Positions 47,699 to 59,400 of a DNA stretch of 64,000 bases are shown piece by piece. How positions within the stretch are numbered: position 1 is the stretch's first letter; each line of letters begins with the position of its first letter. The DNA is taken from the NCBI GenBank assembly GCA_029851415.1, contig CM056741.1, positions 164,969,685-165,033,684 of the forward strand. The letters run 5' to 3'. Origin of the DNA: Eretmocerus hayati (Eukaryota > Arthropoda > Insecta > Hymenoptera > Aphelinidae). Both the position numbers and the translations under genes were made by a program. The notes beneath the pieces are model-generated. The model had not been told where the DNA came from and did no database searches. It was given only the letters and a program-made list of their open reading frames with translations.

Positions 47699-49167
47699 AT
47701 GAGCAAGTATAGTGATTTATTGGAAATTATTTACATTGATTATCTTACTTTACGTATTTGAGTAGTCTTTTTTCTGAACTGTACATTAGTGACGTTAAAC
47801 AATTCTCGATAAAGATTAGATTATAACTCAAGAATATTAGAGACTAATCTTTGGGGCCAATAGTAGAACCCACAGGCGAATTATCGATTCACCGTATGAT
47901 TGGACTTCAGCAATCTTTTCTTTCAAAAACTATTCGAGTGAGATATCACTCGGTTGGTGTTTCAACATACGTCTACAATTATTAATGATAATAGAAACGA
48001 TATTCTACGATCAATTTCAAGATCTTCCATAACCATTATTCCACTTCAATAGAGAGAATACTCCATGAGATCACTGTAATTGGACGAGGGCAGACTTAAT
48101 TCAAATTTTCATATTGTGAGTATCACACTGTAGAAAGAAATTCTCGAATCCAGATCCTCTGATCAACTGACTTGTTTCACTTGAATTGATTCGAAAGCTC
48201 ATTTTCAGTCATTAAAGTAGTATAAATCTCTGACAGTCAGTAAGATGAAGCTGATCCCGAGATTTCAGATCGTCATTCACTGAAATTCAATTCAAAATTT
48301 GCTAAATCAGTGTCAATATTTACATCGAAGGTTGAAAGGCTACCATTGAACTCCTTGGTACTCAAAATTCCATCACTTCTGGCGTTCGATGGGCCAAAAT
48401 CAAGCGTTTCCATAATAAGTAAAAAGTTCAGGCTATGATTTCATGATGATTTAACTGCCACGTTAATCATCGACACAAATGCGCAAAGTGCACGATGGGG
48501 GATTGAATAATGAAAACTCTCAAGTCGGACACGAGTATGGCTGATTTCAAATTACAACAAATTCAGATTCGGTTTTTCTGAATTTTGAACTGCAACCGTT
48601 TGGAAATCAGACATCTTGGATTTCAGAACAAGTCTCACACGATTTTGAGATTTCCTTTCTACAGTGCAAAGAGCCTCATTCGCTTTTTCTCTCCAAAGTA
48701 CAGATTTGAGTTTGGATCCAATCGGATATGGCTTTAGCAGGCATGGTTTTCCTATCACTTACATTCGGTTAACAGATAAGTATTACTCAGAGCACCATTC
48801 TTAAGTGGTTTGGCATTCGACAAACAAAATTCTCAATCCTAGTGAGAGGATTGATTGTTTCGATGCGAGACACATTGACGAGCAAGAAAGAGTTTTATGA
48901 AGCTGAAGCTAGCAGGTGGACTTAGCAGGTGGAACCCAGGGACGGATGCGATTTTTCGGGGGCCCTGGGACATGGGGTTCTCGTGGCATGATTCAAGTAT
49001 TCCATAACCCCAGAGGGCCGGAAGTTCTATTTTTTGAGGGAATTGGATCTTGTAATGAAGGCGGGCACTCCAGGGGTGGATGAAAAGCACGGGGCTACAG
49101 GGGCCCCAGTGTCCGCTCAAGGGAAATTCTCCGAGTAACAACTATAGGTATAGACGGATTAACGTAC

Positions 49168-50466
49168 TTCAGGATGATCCAAAGAACGAACTAGGAGCGA
49201 GTCAGGGCCGCAGAATTATTCTAAGACGGTCAGCCAACCTCAAAAGTGACGGTCACGGCAGTACAGTGAGCTTGTTGCGATTTTCAAAGTCATGATGCTG
49301 TTGTCAGAATAATTCTGCGAGCATGGGACCAATTAGGATTCATTCAGGATGATCCAAAGAACAAACCAGGAGTGTGTGGAAGCCGCAGAATTATTCTAAG
49401 ACGGTCAGTTATTCTCAAAAGTGCCGGTCACGGCAGTACAGTGAGCTCATGGCCATTTTCGAAGTCACGGTGGTACTCTCAGAAGAATTCTGCGGACATG
49501 GGACGAAGTGGGGTTCATTCAGAATAATCCAAAGAACAGACTAGGGGCGAGTCAAGGCCGCAGAATTATTCTAAGACGGTCAGTCAACCTCGAAAGTGAC
49601 GGTCATTCCGGTATACCGAGCTTGTTCATATTTTCAAAGTCATGGTGGTAGTCTCAGAATAATTCTGCGGACATAGGACCAATTAGGATACATTGAGGAT
49701 GTTCCAAAGAACAAACCAGAAGTGTGTGGGAGCCGCAGAATTATTCTAAGACGGTCAGTTAACCTCAAAAGCGACGGTCACGGCAGTACAGTGAGCTCAT
49801 GGCCATTTTCCAAGTCACGGTGGTAGTCTCAAAATAATTCTGCGGACATGGGACCAATTGGGATTCATTCAGAATGATCCATAGAACAAACTAGTAGCAA
49901 GTCAAGGCCGCAGAACCATTCATGCTCGCAGAATTATTCTGAGAATAGCATCATGACTTTGAAAGTGGGAACAAGCTCACCGTACTGCCGTGACCGTCAC
50001 TTTTGAGGTTATCTGACCGTCTTAGAATAATTCTGCGGCTTCCACACACTCCTGGTTTGTTCTCTGGATCATCCTGAATGAATCCTCATTGTTCCCATGC
50101 TCGCAGAATTATTCTGAGACCAGCACCATAACTCTGAGCATGGCAACGAGCTCACTGTACTGCCGTGACAGTTACTCTCGAGATTGACTGACCGTCTGAG
50201 AATAATTCAGCGGCCTTGACTCGCTCCTAGTTTGTTCTTTGGATCATTCTGAATGAATCCCAATTGGTCCCATGTCCGTAGAATCATTCTGAGAGTACCA
50301 CCGCGACTTCGAAAATGGCCATAAGCTCACTGTACTGCCGTGACATTCATTTTTGAGGTTAACTGACCGTCTTAGAATAATTCTGCGGCTTCCACACACT
50401 CCTGGTTTGTTCTTTGGAACATCCTGAATGAATCCTAATTGGTCCCATGCTCGCAGAATTATTCGT
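49168..50466. repeat. ~176-bp satellite with dimeric higher-order pattern and an inversion
   Basis: Four to five monomers run head-to-tail from 49168 to about 49920; three more run in the opposite direction to 50466. GCCGCAGAATTATTCTAAG recurs at about 49208, 49383, 49559 and 49735 (spacing 175-176). Monomers alternate between two types: one has AGGAGCGAGTC before this word and AGCTTGTT after it, the other has AGTGTGTGGAAG before and AGCTCATGGCC after, giving a ~351-bp unit. Each monomer also carries an inner inverted repeat GCAGAATTATTCT ... AGAATAATTCTGC. The orientation switch is at about 49910-49945. Confidence 0.9.
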
Positions 50467-50824
50467 GTGCAAGCGCCAGTAAATGTAATGTATACTAGAG
50501 CCACGCATTCCTCGCGTCTCGCCCCAACGGTTCTACGGTTTTCATCCACCCCTGGAGAACACCCAGCTCCAACTGCCAACTCCCAATCGATATCCATCGT
50601 AATATGAAGTTTTTGCACGTCCAGAAGAGTAAAATAATCCCCCGGTCCCGATCACATCATCCCATGCCCAAGGGCACCCGAGCCTCTTGCTACGCCCCTA
50701 CCATCTGCCAACTCCATCTGCTAGCTTCAGCTTCATGGTTGCTGCCCATGCAAGTCCGTCGCAAAACGTTGCGCGTGATGTCGGTTAAAGGAAAATGAAC
50801 TGACAATCGCATTATTATCACATC

Positions 50825-51334
50825 ATGGACAGATTAGTCTCGCATACTTTCAAGCACTTTTTGAGCACAGCATTCGTGCAAACTTTGATGACTGCTGATG
50901 AATCCGGGGGGAAAGCTCGCTCCCCCTCCCCTTCAAGGACAGGAAATTTGCAAGGGGGGCATAAGCAAGGACGCGCCGGTGATATTGCGCAAACCCCCTT
51001 CTCCAACCCCATCGCCCACCAACTCTCTTGGTTGATCTCCGGCACCACCCTTGAAATACAATCAAAGTACGAGCAAAACTTACGATCGGCTCAGTTATTC
51101 ACGAGCATAGCCAAAAACCGTCGAAAAAGAGAAAGAGTAGAAAAAACTCTACCCGTTATGATCTCGAAAATAGCTCTGGGAAGCTTGCGACAGTATCCAT
51201 GTGCTTTGCGATCATGCCTCAGATTTGTAGGGACTAGAAGATTCTATCAAAAATCATTCGAATTGACATCTGTTAAAGCCAGGATCAGGAAGATTCTGGA
51301 CCCGTTGCAAGACCTTGAAAATGAGCCTAGATAA
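50825..51334 (+). CDS. Unrecognised 169-codon open frame inside the composite element
   Basis: ATG at 50825, stop at 51332-51334. It starts MDRLVSHTFKHFLSTAFVQT, has a basic Gly/Ser/Pro-rich middle, then a Lys/Arg-rich part around IAKNRRKRERVEKTLPVMIS. There is no transposase signature, transmembrane segment or known domain. It is the longest frame within 47-54 kb and lies between the satellite and the right inner arm. It may be chance or a decayed element-encoded protein. Confidence 0.15.
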   Translation: MDRLVSHTFKHFLSTAFVQTLMTADESGGKARSPSPSRTGNLQGGHKQGRAGDIAQTPFSNPIAHQLSWLISGTTLEIQSKYEQNLRSAQLFTSIAKNRRKRERVEKTLPVMISKIALGSLRQYPCALRSCLRFVGTRRFYQKSFELTSVKARIRKILDPLQDLENEPR

Positions 51335-51584
51335 GCTGCTCTACTCTCGGTCGAGTCAAGTAATTGCATTATCGAAAGTGGAAGAAACGTGTCGACGAGC
51401 TTAACAATTTGACCATCACTCCATGCTAATGATCCACCCAAGGGCAGTTTTTTAAAAGATTAGGAAAAATGTCCTTGAATTAAGTAGAAACCTCCTTGAA
51501 ATGTCTTCGATGTGTCCTCGAATTTTCTCGACTTCACCTGTTAGGCACCCTGATAACAACACCATAATCATATTGTGATTGAAA

Positions 51585-51902
51585 ACCCTGTTTTGATGGA
51601 ATTGATTCAACTTCAACCCGGGCGGGTTATCACGATTGCCCCCGTACTTAATCTTTCCCCAGTTCAAGGAGAATGCTTTTAGGCAGGGGATCGCTTCTAA
51701 TGTTTCCCGGTAGCCCCACAACAACTCGATCCTAAATTGCACTTGCAAATGTTTTCCACGCGAGGTTTTGATAAAATTCGATGATGATACTCACAGACTC
51801 AAGGGGCGTATTTAACTCCAACACATATTTATTTGTTGAGTGTCAAGCAATACAATAGTTCATCTTTCTCGTCTCGCGTCACGTCGCTTTATATCGATAG
51901 TG
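51585..51902 (-). repeat. Right inner arm of the composite element
   Basis: Inverted copy of 47384-47698 with about 95% identity by eye (ACCCGGGCGGGTTATCACG, CTTTATATCGATAG). It stops at ATAGTG (51897-51902), where the palindromic element starts. The remainder of the arm resumes at 53952. Confidence 0.85.
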
Positions 51903-53951
51903 AGTACGTCCATGTCAAATTCAAACGGTTTCTGCAGCTATTTTTTAAAATTCCCATACCATTTTTTTCCGACGTGGGGTACCAAAATAAGATGTTTCCT
52001 ATAGTTTGTAGGTCCAAAAAAATTTTGTTTGTCTCAGATAGGCCTACAAGAGTGATTTTACCGAAAAATCAAAAATTGAAACTATCCTACAGTATTTTGC
52101 TCGTTACTTTTGATTGCTTTGTCCAATTTGGATTTTTCAAAAAGCATTTGAAAGGTGACTTCGAAAGCTATCGATGAACCACGTGTGAAACCTCTCCCAG
52201 TTGTTTTTTGAGCATCCGAAAGCTGAAATACTCAAAAATCACTGTTTGGCACATAACTTTTTTGACGTATATTTTGATTTTTTTTGTTTCATTTTTTTTC
52301 GATTTGTATAGTGATAAACTACCTGCAAAAAAATTTTCAGCCATTATTTTTACTTTTGGGGCCTCCTAGAGCTGTTAAGTGCGCAAAACCATCTCAAAAA
52401 CTCAAAAGACGCGTTTTTACCTCGTTCAACTTTCTCGGTCGACCTCGCAACTAATTCCATCGTGTTTGCAAGACTGTTTTACCTCAGAAATGACTGTTTT
52501 GAGTATTTTTTTAGTGTAACAGATGCTCAGATTCGTAGAAATTTATTTCAAAAGCAAACTTTTATTCAATAATTAGCATCTCTTGCGCATGCGTTGTTCT
52601 CTACGTCTCTGAAAATGTTTCCAATCGATAGCTGGTTCAATTTTCTTCAAAAAAACCTTGTGCTGAAGTCAGTTTCATGCAGTAGAACCGGAGCTACAGC
52701 TGTCAAACTAAAAAGAAATGTCTCAGGTATCAAATCCGTGAGCCTGGAGAAAGATTGTCGGTCTCGTCTGCCGGTTGAAGCGTGTATTTCCGCTTCTACT
52801 CCATCAAATTAACTTCAACAAGGGGTCATTTTGAAGGAAATTGAGTCAGCTATCGATTCAAATTAGTTTTGAAGCCCTAAAGTCATTTGCATGCACGAGA
52901 AATTCGAATCTAACGAATCATTACCAGCAATTTTTTCCGACTCTGATCAGACGATTGTGAAGTTTCTGCGCAGGCAAATGACTTTGGTGCTTCAAAAACT
53001 ATTCAGATCGGTAGCTGACTCAATTTCCTTCAAAATGACCCCTTGTTGAAGTTAATTTGATGAAGTAGAAGCGGAAATACACGCTTCAACCGGCAGACGA
53101 GACCGACAATCTTTCTCCAGGCTCACGGATTTGATACCTGAGACATTTCCTTTTAGTTTGACAGCTGTAGCTCCGGTTCTACTGCATGAAATTGACTTCA
53201 GCACAAGGTTTTTTTGAAGGAAATTGAACCAGCTATCGATTGGAAACATTTTTAGAGACGTAGAGAACAACGCATGCGCAGGAGATGCTAATTATTGAAT
53301 AAAAGTTTGCTTTTGAAATAAATTTCTACGAATCTGAGCATCTGTTACACTAAAAAAATACTCAAAACAGTCATTTCTGAGGTAAAACAGTCTTGCAAAC
53401 ACGATGGAATTAGTTGCGAGAACGTTGAACGAGGTAAAAACGCATTTTTCGATTTTTTGAGATGGTTTTGCGCACTTAAACAGCTCTAGGAGGCCCCAAA
53501 AGTAAAAATAATTGCTGAAAATTTTTTTGCAGGTAGTTTATTACTATACAAATCGAAAAAAAATGAAATAAAAAAATCAAAATATACGCAAAAAAAGTTA
53601 TGAGCAAAACAGTGATTCTTGAGTATTTCAGCTTTCGGATGTTCAAAAAACAACTGGGAGAGGTTTTACTAGTGGTTTATCGATAGCTTCCGAAGTCACC
53701 TTTCAAATGCTTTTTGGAAAATCCAAATTGGACAAAGCAATCAAAAGTTACGAGCAAAATACGGTAGGATAGATTCAATTTTTGATTTTTCGGTTAAATC
53801 ACTCTTGTAGGCCTATCTGAGACAAAAAAATTTTTTTGGACCTACAAACTATAGGAAACATCTTATTTTGGTACCCCACGTCGAAAAAAAATGGTATGGG
53901 AATTTTAAAAAAATAGCTGCAGAAACCGTTTGAATTTGACATGGACGTACT
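51903..53951. mobile_element. 2,049-bp palindromic element, Polinton/Maverick-like ends
   Basis: Starts AGTACGTCCATGTCAAATTC and ends GAATTTGACATGGACGTACT. It is flanked by ATAGTG (51897-51902) and CTAGTG (53952-53957), a 6-bp target duplication with one later change. The uninterrupted left arm of the host element has a single CGATAGTGCGAAAG (as its complement near 47377-47390), confirming the empty site. The two ~1-kb arms are almost identical throughout and meet around 52890-52970 (loop about 70 bp). AGT...ACT ends plus a 6-bp duplication are what Polinton/Maverick elements show, and long terminal repeats fit too. No polymerase, integrase or capsid gene is present, so it would be a repeat-only derivative. 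The two 72-codon frames (52594-52812 and 53270-53052) are mirror images of each other. Confidence 0.8.
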
Positions 53952-53956
53952 CTAGT

Positions 53957-54251
53957 GCGAAAGTGTAACTCATAATAAGCAGTCAACTTGGATATGAGAC
54001 TGTGCTATAGCCTCTGTCTTACTTTTGAATTCGATCAAAGTGCGCCTCTTGCCACGCTTAATCGTCCTAGCCGGGTCTCGAAGGGACTCGTCTTTCTTTC
54101 ATGATCATGTATATAACCATATATAATCATATATGGCTATATATGGCCATATATGTCCACACTATATTTGGCCATATATGGCCATATATGGATAGCAATA
54201 TATGGCCATATATGGCCATATATGGGCATATATGATTCTTTTTTACTCGGG
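53957..54251 (-). repeat. Right outer arm of the composite element
   Basis: Inverted copy of 47086-47383, again with CCATATATGG units near the end and TTTTTTACTCGGG as terminus. Few mismatches by eye. Confidence 0.85.
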
Positions 54252-56082
54252 TCCCTTTGACCTATCCTAAATCGATCAGAGGACCTCGTGAATTGATTAT
54301 TATCGTCTCTCTCATCAATTACAGAAGAAGTACCTCTGGTTTTTTTTAATGGAAACACGAACTATCATGTGAGTAAAAAGACAAAAAACAGGCTCTTTTT
54401 TGGGATTTTTCGAAAATGTAATAGAAGCTTGCCTGTTTGATTTTACGACAACCGTCCAACTAGAAAGTCATGATGGAATTGTATGATGATATCATCGTCA
54501 GTTTAGCAGTAGCATTTTATAAGCATGCGATAATCATGATTTGTATTTAAGTCTCACGGGTGTTCTTTTTAGACGTTGTAGATGTATACAAGCCATATTG
54601 CATTTATAAAGGAAAGTTTCATCAAAGCATTCTTCAATCTGTTAAGATATGGGCAAATCTCAGGTACTATGCGATTTCGACTTTGAAATTTCGAGGATTT
54701 CCAGGATGGCAGCACACCTCCCATGAACTTTTGTTCGGTCCAAGTAATGCTCAAACAGTGATGAAATACTTGCGTAAATCATTTTGGAGCTCCGCCGTGG
54801 ATTTGTGAGGGAATAGAAGATTTTCCCATGTATTTGGATAGGACCTTCATATTCCCGTAATTCTAATTGGCACATGTGTGTGTGAATCTATGGCATCCTC
54901 GGTGTTGGAGGAGAAAAGATAAGGAATGGAGAGGAAAAGATAAGTTCAATAGTTTACCGTATCTTCTGGAAGTCTGTTGTACAAGATGAAGATGTGCCTC
55001 AGCCGCCAAAATGCTCATTTTCGTAATTTGTCATTCCTCACAAGCCTCGCATCACGACCGAGATGAGGCTGTAGTAGGGGCGATTCTCATAGTCATTTCT
55101 TGAGGCCTGAATGTCAGTTTACACGTGGTTTCAATCCCAACGGAATCGAAATTTTCGTGTGCTACACGAAAAACGACTTTTTTGACCCCATTTACGCAAA
55201 AATAACTTTTCTCGTTTTAAACCGCATCGTCGTGCGGAATCGAGCACACTATCGTTCTTGGGCTAGATTTATAGGTTTTTGGGTGTAAAATAAGATTTGT
55301 TTCTACAGATACGAAATATTCACCGCCCCGAATGCTGCATCCACTAGAAGAGCGATACAAGAAAAAAAAGTAAAATCGGAGTTCGCTCCAACGAATAATC
55401 GCCACTCTGGCGCATTGATAGGCACAGCCTCGGGCGAAAATTATAGTTTCTACATATCATAATCCATCACATATCCAATTTTCAGACCGATCGGTGAACC
55501 GCGCCGCCTGTGGCGAGCTAAGGCGTGAGAGAATTATGACCCTGTTCGGTCGAAAATTGCGATTTTGTCACGAAGAAGCGTCTCCCAGTACCTTTCTTTG
55601 GCAAGTGATAGACTTCTGAACGATGCAGAACTGTTAAATATGTGTGGATTTCCAAAATGATCTAACGCAAGCGGCGGAAAAAACGCGACTGTTCTTTTGA
55701 CAACGGGAAAATAGGCCTGTTCGGCCAAACCGCATACTTCGTGAGATTTGCCCATATACTTCTATGTTTTCTCTCTTATGAATGAGATCATAGTTATTCC
55801 GTAAATGCAAAACGAAGCATTTTCAAGAAACTCATATTCTACTGTCGATTTATAACAATTAATAGATTGTAAATCTAATGTTAGAAAAGTGCTACAACCA
55901 CAATTCTTTATCAATTTATAATTCATTAAAATAATTTTCAGCCAGTAAAATGTAAGGTTGATTTTCAGATTCATCCTGGAATTATACCTTGCGAGCAAGG
56001 CAGTTCCTTTTGACATATTTATAATTGTACATGTTGATAAACTCATGAAAAACAAGACGTAAATGGTGTCTTGTACCCATGC
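54252..56082. other. No gene recognised
   Basis: AT-rich unique sequence. Open frames up to 97 codons (56055-55762, minus) have no motifs. No transposon ends were found. Confidence 0.6.
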
Positions 56083-56470
56083 TCAAGGCGATGCGGTTAT
56101 CGTGCAACTCGGAGATTATTCTTCACTTACACGTGATTCTACATTTTGACAATACGAAATTTGACACGAGTTGTCCGTCATTCATCAGCATCTGAATTGT
56201 GGTGGACAACTCGGTGTTTGTCACCAATCACAAGAATATCGGATATGAACGAGAATAACTTCCCCGCGGGTACTTTCTAACCCATAATACAGGGACATTT
56301 TCGTTCACAAAAATCTCAAAATTTTTTCCAATTTGGACTAAACGAAGAGTTATCCAGGCCAAGTTAGATGATTATAAAGCCTGGGTAACTCGTCGTTTAG
56401 CCAAAATCAGAGAAGATTTTGAGATTTTTGTGAACAAAGTTCAACGTACACGTCGATCACATCACCTTGA
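56083..56470. mobile_element. 388-bp MITE of the GGCGATGCGGT family
   Basis: Ends TCAAGGCGATGCGGTTATCG and CGATCACATCACCTTGA, diverged from TTAA-flanked copies elsewhere. The first two thirds aligns with the reverse complement of 13850-14108 (ACACGAGTTGTCC, ATCACAAGAATATCGGATA, CCGCGGGTACTTTCTAACCC). The last third is a separate hairpin with GACTAAACGAAGAGTTATCC and AACTCGTCGTTTAGCC, the same architecture as the 39 kb copy. Confidence 0.75.
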
Positions 56471-59400
56471 AAGGGTTTCCCGAGATAATTCTGGATTAGT
56501 GACATCCGAAAAAATCCGAAGCCATGATGAATCATGTCATAGAGCTTTACTACGACGTTACCTAAAATTCATCTTCAGAAGTAATTTATTACAAGAGCCT
56601 AAGATCAAAGTGGACACCGGTTATTATAACTGGAAAAAAAACCTTTTCAATGACTTACACATTCCTGTTTCAGTTTATCTTTACCCAAAGCATCATAAAA
56701 GAGAATAATAAGGTAACATGGCAAAGAAATGAGGCTTGAAAAAACAGCGTCGAAACATTAAGCGGTGGGTGATACCAGCATCCAAATACGTACATAGATA
56801 TTGGGGTTCGTGCGCGAAATGCGGAAAAAAACCCAGTTTGCAAAGCGCGACGATCCGTAGTCTCTTTTACCGGGCCATTGAGCTGAAGCTTGATGTGACA
56901 CAGCAGATATATAGATATATATTTCAGAATAAAGCTTATGCTCGGCAACGTGCTACTGCAAGCTCGAGATAAGCGTATGCATCTCTCTCAAGCCGAAATT
57001 GAAGATTTTACACCAGTATAGTAGAGCTTGAGATTGGTCTAAAGCTCCATCTACCCTATTATAACCCGCGAGCCACTCTTTTAAATGTCGTCTCTAGGGT
57101 GATATCGTTATACCTAACCTCCAAAGCTCTCTCTCTCTCTCACACACACACACAAACACACACACACACACATTACTCTGGATATACTTTTTAGAACAAG
57201 ATAGGCACACTCGTTTTCAAAGTGAGTAGTAATACTATGGAAGAGTTTAGTTTACCCAACGCAACTCTGGGCTCTAACTGGTGATTGAACAGAGCAAAAG
57301 AGAAAGAGAGTCGAATTCTGCTGTAAGCTTCCTTTCAGCCACTTTGAATCGTTTCTCGCCGTCGGACAAAAGACTTTCAAAACTATATATATATATGCTA
57401 CGCGCGTGCTCTGGAGCCTCGTTGCCCGCGAACAAGTGTAACACAAACTATAATAATACTTACTATATATTGCACGGATTGTTTGATTCGCGCAAAAGAG
57501 AGAAAGCAAGTATATTATTATGACGCTGAAATCATTTTACTTCGAAACGTTGTACGATAAGCTGACGTTTTGTTGACTCGAGCTTACGAGAGAAGTAGAG
57601 AAGTTGATATTTTCAATTTTTAATTTTAAAATTGTTTGAAAAGGGGTAAGGGTTCCCAAGCTGGATGTTTGAACTAGCTCGTCGAGTTGGAATTTCCTTT
57701 GACAACTTTTACCTTTTCCTTTAGTATTTCAAGATATGGAAGAAAGTTTTATCTAAAGTTGATTCGATCGCAAGCTCGATTTGAATGGTTATAATTTCAT
57801 AAGGCCTGAGGGACTCTATAGCTTGATCATTAGTCCTCTTCATCAGAAAGATGAAAATTTTTTCCATAATTCTGTCAGCAATAAGATCCGAGCTCAAGAT
57901 TTCATTCAATCAACTTTTGATTTCCGACCTTGTGAGATTTTGAATCGTCAAAGAATGTGATTACTTTCAAAAAGCTACAGTGAGTAGTGTAAGACGTTCG
58001 TTGCGCGGAACGTAAAAGAAATTCGCTTCACAAAATTAGACGAGGTATGAAATGCAAATTTTGTATAACAGCGTTTGAGTGAGCGATGACTGAAAAATGT
58101 TAACACTCTCTGAAGCCGAGTTTCTCGAGCGAAAAAATTCATCTCGCAAAAAAACACTGTGTGCGCAGATTTTATCAGGTAGAAAATGCGAGCGGCAATT
58201 AGTCACTCGACATACTCTTCAAGAGCGAGAAAAAAAAGTTGATTCTTCCGCTCTATTACTGCTTTTATCTGAGCTTTTGTTTACTCTTTACTCTATCTTT
58301 TTTTATACTATCGTCGAATGCTAAAAAATATATGTATAGAAATGATGATGATTAAAAATTCACCTTTGAAAGCTAATTTAACGAGCTGTCTTTGATTGTG
58401 TTGAAAGGAAAGCTGATTAAAATTAATTCTGACGCAAGCTCAATCATTAGGCACAAACATTTCGAGATCTAAGCCAGGACTAATGAACAGGATTTGTAGA
58501 ATTTGATGCGATAAAAGCCGAGAGATTTTTTGCGATGATTAAGATTTTACCAAGAACTTGGTCATTGAACTACTTGTATACGAGAGATCTGACGGGAAGT
58601 AAAATTATTTATATAGAACGTATCAGGGTCTTCATTAATCGCTTTAATGAGCCACAGGTATTGTTTCAGAAATTGCACAACGTTTTGGTGATAGTATGTC
58701 ACTTCTCTCAAAAACCTATAATTTACTAAGTATATGGACAATAAAATCATTAGATATCACTCATTGGGCACATCTCATAAACATAATGATATTTAAGACT
58801 TACACATCACTATCCCATAAATTGTACATTTCATATTACACCTGTGACAAGTCAATCATATACAATTGTGAGGGAAGCTCTAGTTTTCTTCTTCACTTTT
58901 CTATCATCGATAACAGTTTTGTATAATTCTTCATGTCTCCCAATGAAAACACGTTCCACCCAAAGTACATCGGATCAATTGAATATATTGAAGTGTATTT
59001 TTGGTAGAATTCTAGACATGTCAGATGACGGCAAAGACTCTATTGATCTCTCAGTAATACTGTAAACTATCACGTCGGTTCAGGTGGTATGATTCACATC
59101 AAAGAGACCCATAAATTAGAAGTAGGAACATTGAGAATTTTTCATATTGTTGAGCAAATGTTTATCAGCTGATTTTTAATGTTGTGCGTCTTGAATAGCG
59201 TTTCAAGGACGATTATCTTGCATGTTCCTACTAGAAAAATCTTGTGATGAATTTGACGATGTTCATCATGATGTTCTATAGATTGTGATGGGGTCTAGTA
59301 ACCCTGAAATGTTTGTGTGAAGTGGTCGTGATGTGACGTCGTGGCGATCCACTGTAAAAAGAAATCCTTAGAATCAGAGCGCGAGCATTCTGAATTTCGG

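Larger units (their letters stand above)
47086..54251. mobile_element. 7.17 kb composite foldback element
   Basis: Ends CCCGAGTAAAAAAGAATC / GATTCTTTTTTACTCGGG. The terminal ~300 bp (47086-47383 and 53957-54251) are inverted repeats, starting with runs of the palindromic word CCATATATGG. The repeat continues inward at 47384-47698, whose partner is 51585-51902; the two halves of the right arm are separated by a later 2-kb insertion (51903-53951). Further in, 48890-49090 and 50540-50730 share inverted words (ATGAAGCTGAAGCTAGC, CTCCAGGGGTGGATGAAAA). The middle is an inverted satellite array. I cannot see a target duplication at the outer ends or any transposase gene. Confidence 0.8.

Noticed and set aside
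52594..53270. Two nearly identical 72-codon frames on opposite strands.
   Set aside because: They are the same sequence in the two arms of the palindrome; there is no independent evidence of coding.
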